From Methylosinus sp. H3A (lineage in GTDB: Bacteria > Pseudomonadota > Alphaproteobacteria > Rhizobiales > Beijerinckiaceae), in NCBI RefSeq assembly GCF_015709455.1, contig NZ_JADNQW010000002.1, positions 81,955-145,954 of the forward strand: a DNA stretch of 64,000 nt, given 5' to 3'. Under the pieces are notes generated by a model. The model saw nothing but the letters and a program-made list of their open reading frames with translations. It had not been told where the DNA came from and made no database searches. Numbering within the stretch: the first letter of the stretch is position 1; every line of letters starts with the position of its first letter. Positions 8,519-16,628 of the stretch are shown here, piece by piece. Position numbers and translations under genes: made by a program.

Positions 8519-8914
8519 CGCTTGCTTTCGACAACGCTATCTCTTGAAGAATTGCATCACGAAATTCGACGAACTCGCGCCGGCGACCGAGCTTGCTGCG
8601 CGGCGGCCACACTCATGCAGCACGAGTACATCGGATTTCACGCCCAATCCTTTATACAATATTCTTGACAAAAGCGACCGCCTAAGCGACGCTGTTTCGG
8701 TGGCGCTTTGCCTGGGGCGGCCCCAATTCGACCACCGACAATCGTATTTGAGCCTAGAGGCAATGAGCGATGCCTGCGGCCGCAGCAGGCTCGGCGAAGG
8801 GCATGTCAACGAGAGCGAGTGGGGCGCATTACCGCATCGCCGGGAATTATCGGAACGCCGACGAAGCATCGACGAGCTCAATCGCCGCTCCGAAAAACAA
8901 TCAGGGACTCGATA
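8519..8914. other. Non-coding stretch, nothing recognised
   Basis: Frames on both strands here are short, poorly conserved in style, or simply opposite to the neighbouring gene. I see no gene, RNA or repeat that I can support. Confidence 0.4.
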
Positions 8915-9610
8915 ATGATTGGAAGGTTTGTGCGATATTCGCGGACGATCCCGGCATTTGTCGTTCTTCTGCCTGCATCGGTCTCGGCCCAGCCGACGAC
9001 GCCCCCCGGCGACATTCCGCCGATGTCGACGACCGGCTTCCCCATGGAAGCCTTGTGGGAATACGCCCCCGAAGCGCCGGAAGGCAGGCTGACGAAGACG
9101 GGGCCCTATTACGTTTCGCGCTGGGGCGGCATCGTATTGCGCGGCAGGCCAGAGGGCGGTCGGGTCGTCACGGCGCTGACCATTCTGCAATGCGGGCCTG
9201 GCAAAAATCCAGCGATGCGGGTCAAGATGCTCGGCGCCCCGCCGAAAGCCCTCTGCGAGAGCATCAGCGTCGTGCCGCCTGGCAAAGTCAAATCTGTCGC
9301 CGGCAATGACTATCACCTCTTAGGCCAATCCACCGGCTGGACTGTTGTCGATTTTGCGCAACAGGTCGGTGGTATGAATTTTCACCTCCTACCGCCAGCC
9401 GCCGGCTCTGAAAAGCCATCTTGGGGCTCTTGGGGCATCACCAATCTCGGCGCGGTCTTCCACGACGAAGATGGAAAACATGTTTTCATGGCGCCCGACG
9501 AAACCGTCAAGCTAACCGACCGCGTGAGCTTCGAGGTCACTCCGGGCATGGAGGCGGAACAGTTTCGCCTTATCCTCATGGGGGCGGCAATGAGTAAATG
9601 GAAGCAGTGA
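8915..9610 (+). CDS. Hypothetical secreted protein
   Basis: This 231-residue protein starts at ATG 8915, which places a signal peptide at the N-terminus (basic MIGRFVRYSR, hydrophobic TIPAFVVLLPASVSA, cleavage near AQP). The frame extends further upstream, but that extension has no protein-like character. The mature part is beta-rich, with WGGIVLRGRPEGG, WTVVDFAQQVGG and GSWGITNLGAVFHDEDGKHVF. I do not recognise the family. It sits 84 bases before the Sel1-repeat gene, in the same direction, and may be co-expressed with it. Confidence 0.65.
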   Translation: MIGRFVRYSRTIPAFVVLLPASVSAQPTTPPGDIPPMSTTGFPMEALWEYAPEAPEGRLTKTGPYYVSRWGGIVLRGRPEGGRVVTALTILQCGPGKNPAMRVKMLGAPPKALCESISVVPPGKVKSVAGNDYHLLGQSTGWTVVDFAQQVGGMNFHLLPPAAGSEKPSWGSWGITNLGAVFHDEDGKHVFMAPDETVKLTDRVSFEVTPGMEAEQFRLILMGAAMSKWKQ

Positions 9611-9694
9611 CGTCCTTGCATTCTGATTCAGATTGCCTTGCGGTCGATATCCAACAGTCGAAGGCCGAAACGAAAAAACTCCGATCGAGGCTTC

Positions 9695-11794
9695 ATGCGA
9701 CGACAGATTCTCGTTCTTGCTGCAATGCTTTCCTTCGGGGCGCAGGCCTCGGCCGGGCCGCGGGATGAAATGCTGGCGGCTTACGCCGGGCGCAAATATT
9801 CGGCGGCGTTCGCTCTCGCGAAGCCACTTGCCGAACAGAACGACGAAGTCGCCCAATTCGTGCTCGGAACCATGCTTCATCAGGGGCTCGAGGTTCCGAA
9901 AAATCTCGAAGAAGCTGCGATCTGGCTGCGAAAATCGGCCGAAAAGGGCAATGTCGGCGCGCAACAGGAGCTCGGCTTCCTCCTCGCCTTCGAAACGAAG
10001 CAACGCGCTGAAGGTCGAAAGTGGCTCGAGAAGGCCGTCGAAGCGAAACACCCTCGCGCATTCAGAGACCTCGGCTGGTTGACCGAGAGCGAAAGGCCCG
10101 ATGCGGCCGGCCTTTCGGCGGCCGCGGACCTATATCGCAGAGGCGCCGAACGCGGAGATGGGGAAGCGCAGTGGCTCTATGCCAACGCATTGCTCAACGG
10201 CAGAGGCGTCGCCAAGGACGAAAAGGCTGCGGCAAATCTTTACTGCACGCTGTCGTCGTCCTCGGCCAAAATCCAATGTGCGCAACTCGTGATGAAGGGC
10301 GCCTTGGAGGGCAAGGGCGCGCCGGACGCCGTCCGCATCCTTCAGACCCTCGCCGACCAGGGCAATGCGCCGGCGAAAGTCCGGCTCGCGGAATATTTTA
10401 TCGAAGGGCCGGCTTCCGTCCGAAATATTGCCGAGGGGGTTCGCCTTCTCGAGCTCGCGGCCGAGAAGGGAGATGCGAGCGCCTATTTCGATCTCGGCTG
10501 GCTCGCGACGAGCGGCACGGGCATGGACAAGAACCTGCGGGCCGGGTTCGACTGGTATCGGAAATCTGCCGAGGCAGGCCACGCCAGAGCCTATGGCCGC
10601 ATGGGAAAACTGCTAGCCGAGGGGATAAACGGCAAGCCAGATCCCCAGGAAGCCGTACGGCTGTTTCGGCTGGGCGCGGAGCGCAATGACCCTTTCGCGC
10701 GCGAAAGGCTCGCCGCGCATCTCAATGATGGCATCGGAGTCGAGAAGGACAGACTGGCCGCATCGAAATTGTTTTGCGAGATCGACACGCTGTTTTCGAA
10801 TTATTTCTGTGCGGTCCTGATCATGGAAGACGTTGCGACCGAGAAGGACAAATCGGTCGCTCTCGCGCTTATGCGAAAGGCCGTCGAAGGCGGCGAGGCC
10901 GAAGCGCAACGCGTCTTTGGTCATTATCTTCTCGAAGGAAAATACGTCGACAAGAATGTCGCCGAGGGCGTTCGCTTGACGAAGCTCGCGGCCGAGGGCG
11001 GATCACGAATCGCGTTCTATAATCTCGGATACATCTACGAAGATGGCCTGAGCGTCCAACCGGATGGCGCCATAGCCTTCGAATGGTACAAGAAGGCGGC
11101 GGATGCCGAATATGGTCCGGCATTCACGGCACTCGGTAGACTTACCCGAAGCGCCGCCGGCAGTTCGAATGCCGAGGCGGCGGTCGAGACTTACAAAAAG
11201 GGCGCGGCGCGGGGCGATGAGAATGCAGCCTTTCAACTCGCCTATGCGATGCGCTTTGGCCTCGGCACGGCTAAGAACGAACTCGGCGCTTCCGACATAT
11301 TCTGCCGTCAGACCAGTGTTTCCGCCCGATACCACTGCGCGATCTCGATCATCAATGGCAAAGCGCGAGAGAAAGACAAACGCATCGGATTTTCGCTGCT
11401 GAACCGACTCGCGCAGGTCGACGGCGACTCCGATTCGCAGATCGAGCTCGCCTATTACTTTCTCAACGGCATCATTCTCAAGAAAGACCTCAAAGAGGGA
11501 TTGCGGCTGATGGAAATGAGTGTCGAGCAGGACAATGCGGCGGCTCTATTTACAAAAGGCAATCTGTTCGAGAAGGGTGTCGGCGTCCAGAAAAACCTCG
11601 AGGAAGCTTCGCGGTGGTACCAACTTTCCGCTGAGAAGAATTTTGCTGATGCGCTGGTCGCATTGGGAAAATTCTATGAAAAGGGAGTGATCGGCAAGGC
11701 CGATCGAGCGGAAGCATTGAAGTTCTATCGCCGAGCCGCGGCGATCGGCAATGTGGAAGGCAAGACGCTCGCCGATCGCCTTTCGGGGTCATGA
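9695..11794 (+). CDS. Sel1/TPR-like repeat protein, exported
   Basis: This 699-residue protein is read from ATG 9695, giving the signal peptide MRRQILVLAAMLSFGAQASA. The mature protein is an array of about 36-residue Sel1 repeats with the A-LG..Y..G.GV.KN..EA..W...AAE.G pattern, for example FVLGTMLHQGLEVPKNLEEA, and DLGWLATSGTGMDKNL. Sel1 proteins act as periplasmic scaffolds. Conserved cysteines recur in pairs (LYCTLSSSSAKIQCAQL, LFCEIDTLFSNYFC, IFCRQTSVSARYHC), a regular feature that may form disulfides. The last 70 bases overlap the convergent VIT-domain gene. Confidence 0.85.
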   Translation: MRRQILVLAAMLSFGAQASAGPRDEMLAAYAGRKYSAAFALAKPLAEQNDEVAQFVLGTMLHQGLEVPKNLEEAAIWLRKSAEKGNVGAQQELGFLLAFETKQRAEGRKWLEKAVEAKHPRAFRDLGWLTESERPDAAGLSAAADLYRRGAERGDGEAQWLYANALLNGRGVAKDEKAAANLYCTLSSSSAKIQCAQLVMKGALEGKGAPDAVRILQTLADQGNAPAKVRLAEYFIEGPASVRNIAEGVRLLELAAEKGDASAYFDLGWLATSGTGMDKNLRAGFDWYRKSAEAGHARAYGRMGKLLAEGINGKPDPQEAVRLFRLGAERNDPFARERLAAHLNDGIGVEKDRLAASKLFCEIDTLFSNYFCAVLIMEDVATEKDKSVALALMRKAVEGGEAEAQRVFGHYLLEGKYVDKNVAEGVRLTKLAAEGGSRIAFYNLGYIYEDGLSVQPDGAIAFEWYKKAADAEYGPAFTALGRLTRSAAGSSNAEAAVETYKKGAARGDENAAFQLAYAMRFGLGTAKNELGASDIFCRQTSVSARYHCAISIINGKAREKDKRIGFSLLNRLAQVDGDSDSQIELAYYFLNGIILKKDLKEGLRLMEMSVEQDNAAALFTKGNLFEKGVGVQKNLEEASRWYQLSAEKNFADALVALGKFYEKGVIGKADRAEALKFYRRAAAIGNVEGKTLADRLSGS

Positions 11795-12732
11795 CGTCGG
11801 GCGGCGCCTGCCAATGCCGCGGCGGCGAAGGCCGCCGTCGCCCGCGCGTTGGGCGAAAGCGCGTCTCCATCTCGGTCCGGCATGGGCGCAGTAATCCGAA
11901 TTTCCCTGTCGGCGGTGTCCATGCGCCCGAACATCCAGTCTGTCCGGTTGCTCGTCACGCTTCCGCTCGGCTGCATCGGTTGAGAAAAACCCTCTGCGCT
12001 GGGCCGCGAAGACGCTTCCCAGCCGCCCGGCGATTCGACGTGACGGCAGCTGTAATCGAGGCTCCTGTCGCCGAGCGCAGTGATATGAAGGGCGATCGTT
12101 TCCCGACAATCTATCGGACAGGACTCTCCCGGCGAGATCAGGCGCTGCGGGTCGTTCAGCATGACCTTCAAGCCTTCGGCGACGACGGTCAGCGTCGCGT
12201 CGTGGGTATTGGGCATCGTCAACAGCGCATCTGCGTCCGACAAGCGGCGATTGACGCGGCCTAGTTCGGCGGTGAGCGAGATGTGCAGAGTCGCCGTGTC
12301 GTCGTCTGGACGATTCAGCGGCCGGATACTCTCGATGCGGACAGCAACCTGCGCCCCCGCCTCGATGCCGGCGATCGAGACAAGTTGGACGACATCGGCG
12401 ATAAGCTCGTACAGGATGGCTCGACGGCCCTCCGCTATTGCGGCGTTATGGGCGCTCGAAGCGTCGGTGTGATGTCGCGCCCTGGCGTGATAGACGGCGC
12501 CATTTATCGTTACGGTCAGGCCAAAGACGACTTCATGCTGCGCGGTCGGTGGCAAAGTGAGCACCGCTTCGAGCAGGCTGCAGCTCGTGTTTGAGAAACG
12601 ACGGGTGATCGCGACGCGCGCGAGCGGCGGCAGCAGTTCCACCTCGACTTCGGTGGAGTCCAAAACCAATGGTTCGGTCTTCGACAGTTCGTGCCGAAAG
12701 AACGCGGCGAGAGGATCAACGAGCAGCGACAC
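11725..12732 (-). CDS. VIT (inter-alpha-trypsin) domain protein, lacking a VWA domain
   Basis: The first 130 residues match the VIT domain: LVLDSTEVEVELLPPLARVA, ITRRFSNTSCSLLEAVLTLP, then FGLTVTINGAVYHARAR. The start was set at GTG 12732, which overlaps the end of the MerR-like gene by 17 bases. Typical VIT proteins continue into a von Willebrand A domain. Here the rest (about 200 residues) shows no MIDAS motif and ends in low-complexity Ala/Arg sequence overlapping the convergent Sel1 gene. The protein may be truncated. Its role is unknown. Confidence 0.65.
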   Translation of the reverse strand: MSLLVDPLAAFFRHELSKTEPLVLDSTEVEVELLPPLARVAITRRFSNTSCSLLEAVLTLPPTAQHEVVFGLTVTINGAVYHARARHHTDASSAHNAAIAEGRRAILYELIADVVQLVSIAGIEAGAQVAVRIESIRPLNRPDDDTATLHISLTAELGRVNRRLSDADALLTMPNTHDATLTVVAEGLKVMLNDPQRLISPGESCPIDCRETIALHITALGDRSLDYSCRHVESPGGWEASSRPSAEGFSQPMQPSGSVTSNRTDWMFGRMDTADREIRITAPMPDRDGDALSPNARATAAFAAAALAGAARRHDPERRSASVLPSTLPIAAARR

Positions 12733-13078
12733 GCGGCGCCTCCTCGGCCAGCAGCTCCTCGATCTTCGCGGCCGCCTTTGCCGCAATCGCGCTGGCGTCG
12801 GCCGCGCTCCCGATCAGTTCGGGGGCGATGACCAGCGTAAGCCCCGACACGACCGGCACCGGCACCCCCTCTTTGGCGTCGAGCAGCAGGCGGATCGCCG
12901 CCGGGGGGAAGCCCAAGCCTTTCAGGCGTTCGTAGCGACGGATCGCGCGGACATGATCGTCGCCATAAGTGGCGTAAGTCCTGCCGCCGGTCGGCGGCGG
13001 CACGAACCCTTCCGCGATCAGATAGCGGATTTGCCGTGCGGCAATCCCGGTCGCCTGCACCAGTTCGTCGAATTTCAT
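12716..13078 (-). CDS. MerR-family-like transcriptional regulator
   Basis: This 120-residue protein has a MerR helix-turn-helix at the N-terminus: IAARQIRYLIAEGFVPPP, followed by the wing TYATYGDDHVRAIRRYERLKGLGF. The C-terminal half is short and Ala/Glu-rich, without the metal-binding cysteines of MerR/CueR. It overlaps the VIT gene by 17 bases, so it is probably co-translated with it and may control its expression. Confidence 0.8.
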   Translation of the reverse strand: MKFDELVQATGIAARQIRYLIAEGFVPPPTGGRTYATYGDDHVRAIRRYERLKGLGFPPAAIRLLLDAKEGVPVPVVSGLTLVIAPELIGSAADASAIAAKAAAKIEELLAEEAPRVAAR

Positions 13079-13126
13079 GGGGTTGGTTCACACGTCCAAG
13101 TCAGGGCCAGATCGATCGACGGCGCC

Positions 13127-13792
13127 TCATCCAGTGCAGAAAGTAACGGCCACCTTGCAGTCGGCGCCGCCATCCTTGCTGCACGCCGCCATGGCTTTTC
13201 GCCGGGATACGAAGCCATCATCGGACCAGGCATAGCCCCAGCTATTCCTCCCCCCGCCGCTTGCCGGGCTTGTCGCCAGGGCGAGGCAGCTATTATGGCC
13301 CCAAACGGCGATCTTGCAGCCCGCAGCCGAGCCGCCGGCGCGGCGACACATCGCGATCGCGCGGCGTTCCGCATCGGCGCGGGAAGAATAGTCTTTGGCA
13401 AATCCTGTGATGAGTGTTCCGGTTTCGACAGCGATAGCGCCGAAGAGGGTTGGCGGGCCCGGTGAAGGCGAGAGCGTCGAACTCGGGGCGTTGTCATAAG
13501 ATTGGCGACTGGCCATGCAGGCCCAATAGCAAGAGCCGTTATTGCCGTTGCCATCGTAATTGCATTGTTGTCGGCAAATAGCGCTGTTTCCGGCTTCATC
13601 GGCCCATACGGCATGGGGTGCGGCGGATAAGACCGCAATCGCGGCGAAAACGGCTGAAGCCCGGACGGTGCGGCGAGGACGCGGTCTGTCGGCGAGGGGC
13701 GCTGCGTGGCTTACCGAATTGTCCGGTGCATCGGCTGCGCGAGGCGGGCGGCGGACGAGCTTCAGCCGCGGCGACTCGCCGGGGAAAGACAT
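13127..13792 (-). CDS. DUF4189-domain secreted protein
   Basis: This 221-residue protein starts at ATG 13792; a longer frame to 14023 exists but lacks protein character. A signal-type segment, VRASAVFAAIAVLSAAPHAVWA, precedes a cysteine-rich stretch (ICRQQCNYDGNGNNGSCYWAC). The C-terminal 100 residues are DUF4189: GAIAVETGTLITGFAKDYSS, AIAMCRRAGG, then YAWSDDGFVSRRKAMAACSK and CKVAVTFC. These domains occur in small periplasmic proteins of unknown role. The gene is monocistronic with an AT-rich upstream region. Confidence 0.75.
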   Translation of the reverse strand: MSFPGESPRLKLVRRPPRAADAPDNSVSHAAPLADRPRPRRTVRASAVFAAIAVLSAAPHAVWADEAGNSAICRQQCNYDGNGNNGSCYWACMASRQSYDNAPSSTLSPSPGPPTLFGAIAVETGTLITGFAKDYSSRADAERRAIAMCRRAGGSAAGCKIAVWGHNSCLALATSPASGGGRNSWGYAWSDDGFVSRRKAMAACSKDGGADCKVAVTFCTG

Positions 13793-14142
13793 GGACGCTC
13801 TCCTGCGCAGAACCGGGCGAAGGTTTCCCGGCGTCGGTCGTTCCGACTTGATATCCATTCTTATAACAATTATTTTGTCAAAATAAAAGCCCGATGTGAT
13901 TGCGATCGGCGCGTCTTCAGACGAATGAAAGGCGAAGCGGCTCGACAGAGCGGCTCCATTCACATCGATGGCATCGACAAGATTGCAAGCCGATCCGCGT
14001 CGAAAGCCCACGCCGATTCCCACCTCGATGCAGAGCCTTTCGAACCCACGGCGGACGTTTTGCCGCGGCCGCCTCGGAGGCTACGAATATGGCAATATGC
14101 TTTCCACATGCCGGGCGAGCGCCGACACGAAAGCAGGGTGCG
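13793..14142. other. Intergenic stretch with AT-rich divergent promoter region
   Basis: The segment 13855-13890 is notably AT-rich and includes, on the minus strand, TTGACA followed by ATAATTGTTATAAGAATGG, which could be the promoter of the DUF4189 gene. No gene is supported in the rest; the plus-strand frames are Arg-rich shadows. Confidence 0.35.
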
Positions 14143-14493
14143 ATGATGAGCGGATTCGACGCGCTGGTGATTTCCGCCCTCGTGGAAGCCGCACTCGCGT
14201 TTCTGGTCACGCGAACCCTGGGGTGGAAGAGTCGTGGCGATTTCCATGTCGCCGCGGCCTCGGCGGCGGCCACAGCGATCACCCATCCTCAGCTGTGGGC
14301 GGCGGCGCTCTGGGCCTATGACCGCTTTCCGTTCTGGCAATCAGCGTCGATTCTCGAATCGGCCGTCGTCGTGATCGAAGGCGTCCTGATCGCCTGGATG
14401 GCTCAATTGCGCATCGATCGCGCAATGCTGGCGTCGCTCGTCGCCAATTCGGGATCGCTCGCGATCGGCCTTTGGCTCAATGGACCATCATAA
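14143..14493 (+). CDS. Small hypothetical membrane protein
   Basis: This 116-residue protein starts at ATG 14143 and contains three or four hydrophobic segments (ALVISALVEAALAFLVT, HVAAASAAATAI, ASILESAVVVIEGVLIAWMA, LVANSGSLAIGLWL). The 3' end overlaps the convergent membrane gene at 14403 by 91 bases, which is unusual. One of the two ends could be mis-set. Family not recognised. Confidence 0.5.
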   Translation: MMSGFDALVISALVEAALAFLVTRTLGWKSRGDFHVAAASAAATAITHPQLWAAALWAYDRFPFWQSASILESAVVVIEGVLIAWMAQLRIDRAMLASLVANSGSLAIGLWLNGPS

Positions 14494-15434
14494 GCCGTCA
14501 GAGCCGTGATCAGCACCGGAATCTCAATCCATGCATGGATGGACGCGACGATCCCATAGACTGCGCGCGCTTGCGCGAAATTGCTGAAAAACTCCAAAAG
14601 GCCGAGCGCCGTCACGCCGGCGCAGAGCAGCACGAACAGACGACCCTCCGGTCGCGCGACGAGGCCGGCGGCGCTCGGATCGACCCGTTGCAAGAGCATC
14701 GGCAGGATGACGATGACGGAGAGATAATGCGCGCCTTGCGCCGCCACCGAGGCGCTGAAAAGATCGACCGCCCATGACGCATCGGTGAATTGCGGCGGCA
14801 CATAGACCCTGAGATGATCCGAAAGGAGACCGGCGCCGAACGGATCGACCGGCGCGAGCCCGCCGAGCAAACTCTCCAGCGCGGCGCGTGGCCAACCGGT
14901 CGCCACGACGAGCGGCGCGATGACGAAGCCGCCGATCGCCGCCGCCATGATGCGCCGCCGCCCGGCGCTCGGGGCGAGCTGCCAAAAGAATCCGAGCGGC
15001 GTCAAATTGTGAAGAATCGCCAATAGGGCGAATGCGGCGAAGGGCGCCGTCGCGGCGCCCACGCCGATCGCGCCGGCGACAAAGAGCGCAAGTCCGCGCC
15101 GCAGCCCATTTCCTCCGAAGCAGAACAGAGCCGACAGCGCTACGCCGAGAAGTTCGAGCGGAGCGCCGATCTCAGAGGAAAGAACGTCGAACACGACGCT
15201 CGAACGCACCACGACAACAATGGCGAGCAGCGTCGCGACGCCGATCAGAAACCGCCGATCGATTTGGCGTCCGAAGCGCCGGTCGACATAACGCAACTCG
15301 CTCAGCACATGCGGGAGCCCGAAGAAGGCCAGCGTCGTGGTGTAGACAGCGAGCGGCGCCAGGATCACGCCGGCGACGAAAATCATCGCGCCGACAAATG
15401 CGAGGGCTACGCCCCTGTTCGACAAAGCGATCAC
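14403..15434 (-). CDS. Polytopic membrane protein, weakly Brp/Blh-like
   Basis: This 343-residue protein has about nine hydrophobic helices. A conserved-looking block, FFGLPHVLSELRYVDRRF, places a histidine in a membrane-proximal position, reminiscent of Brp/Blh beta-carotene cleavage enzymes. The likeness is faint and should not be used to assign activity. The start ATG overlaps the stop of the small upstream secreted-protein gene (15431-15434), indicating an operon. Confidence 0.55.
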   Translation of the reverse strand: MIALSNRGVALAFVGAMIFVAGVILAPLAVYTTTLAFFGLPHVLSELRYVDRRFGRQIDRRFLIGVATLLAIVVVVRSSVVFDVLSSEIGAPLELLGVALSALFCFGGNGLRRGLALFVAGAIGVGAATAPFAAFALLAILHNLTPLGFFWQLAPSAGRRRIMAAAIGGFVIAPLVVATGWPRAALESLLGGLAPVDPFGAGLLSDHLRVYVPPQFTDASWAVDLFSASVAAQGAHYLSVIVILPMLLQRVDPSAAGLVARPEGRLFVLLCAGVTALGLLEFFSNFAQARAVYGIVASIHAWIEIPVLITALTAYDGPLSQRPIASDPELATSDASIARSMRN

Positions 15435-15625
15435 TGCTTTTTCTGATTCACGCGCGAAACTGGCGACTGTTCGCGACTCGGAGGGGCCCGCGGCTTCTCC
15501 GGTTCTGGCGGAGGAGGAGGAGGAGGCGGAGGCCTCCTAGGAGTAGGAGGGAGAATATCGGCAAAGGCCGGACTCGCGGACAGACAGAATGCTGTAAACA
15601 TAAGTAAGAGTTGTCGCCTCGACAT
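15431..15625 (-). CDS. Small proline-rich secreted protein
   Basis: This 64-residue product from ATG 15625 has a signal peptide, MSRRQLLLMFTAFCLSASPAFA, followed by a short proline-rich tail with nine consecutive prolines. It overlaps the next membrane-protein gene by four bases. No family is recognised; small size and low complexity make this a moderate call. Confidence 0.5.
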   Translation of the reverse strand: MSRRQLLLMFTAFCLSASPAFADILPPTPRRPPPPPPPPPEPEKPRAPPSREQSPVSRVNQKKQ

Positions 15626-15864
15626 GATTGCTGGTTCTCCTGCACAACAAAATCGAGGCAGCCTGTGAGGCTGCGACAATCGCCTCTCGGAGAGGCTATA
15701 CCAATCAGATCGGGTGTCAAAAAGTTACGCCACGATCATGAAGCCGCATCGCGCGTAGCCGAGCTCGTAGATGCTTCACCATCCAAGCGTTCAAAGCCGC
15801 CGAGGATCGCGTGCGCGATCATGGTGGCGGCGTCTCATGGCTCCTTTTGTTCGAAAGGTAGGGC

Positions 15865-16506
15865 ATGCGTTTGATCGTCAACACAGCCGGCGTCGCCATG
15901 GTCGCAGAGACGCCAGAAGAGGCGGATCTGATCGCCCAGGCGGCGACCAGAGTCGGACATGTTTTCGAACTCTATTCCAAGAACCCGGGCGAGTGCCGCT
16001 TCATTGATAGGGGTGCGCGGGAATTTGCCTGCCGCGAACCGATCAACGTGGTCTGGACCGAGCGCGGGCTGGAGGAACGCTGGCGCCCGATCAGCAATCT
16101 GGCGCCCACCGCTTTCGAGCTCGATGGGCAAGCCTATGCGAGCATCGAAGGATTCTGGCAGGGATTGAAGTTCAGCGACCCGTCTGAACGCACGCGTATT
16201 GCGAGGCTGAGCGGAACCGAAGCGATGCGGGCTGGTCAGGCGGTGGAGGTGGGGGAAAGCATCACCTTTCAGGGTCGGAGCCTTCCTGTCGGCGGGACTG
16301 AACACTGGTCGTTGATGCGGCGGGCATGCTGGGCGAAATTCGAGCAGAACGAGGCCGCCCGTTTGGCCTTGCTGGCCACCGGCGACCGCCTTCTGACTCA
16401 TAAGGTTCGTAGGGATAGTCGTACAATCCCGGGCGCCATCATGGCCGACATGTGGATGTCCATCCGCGTGAAACTGAGGAAACATAGGCCTGCCCGCGCA
16501 GGATAG
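15865..16506 (+). CDS. NADAR-family protein (YbiA-like N-glycosidase fold)
   Basis: This is a 213-residue protein. The C-terminal 140 residues show NADAR features: LAPTAFELDGQAYASIEGFWQGLKF, HWSLMRRACWAKFEQN, LLATGDRLLTHK, then TIPGAIMADMWM. NADAR proteins act on ADP-ribose-type or riboflavin-intermediate substrates and often occur beside ADP-ribosylation toxins; no DarT-like toxin is seen here. The N-terminal 65 residues look like a small extra domain. A degraded relative lies at 8350-8518. Confidence 0.8.
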   Translation: MRLIVNTAGVAMVAETPEEADLIAQAATRVGHVFELYSKNPGECRFIDRGAREFACREPINVVWTERGLEERWRPISNLAPTAFELDGQAYASIEGFWQGLKFSDPSERTRIARLSGTEAMRAGQAVEVGESITFQGRSLPVGGTEHWSLMRRACWAKFEQNEAARLALLATGDRLLTHKVRRDSRTIPGAIMADMWMSIRVKLRKHRPARAG

Positions 16507-16628
16507 GGGCTTTCCTCGACGCCTCACCGCAAGACCTGGGTCCACTTTCGCGGGGTCGATACGGGAGACCTGCGGTTCTCCAACCGGCTCGCCCATCTCG
16601 ATGGCGTTCGTACCTTTGATGGGGCCCG
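16507..16628. other. Short gap with possible coding remnant
   Basis: A plus-strand frame reads KTWVHFRGVDTGDLRFSN and continues to a stop at 16629-16631, without a start codon. It may be the tail of a decayed gene that once followed the NADAR gene. Nothing more can be said. Confidence 0.3.
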
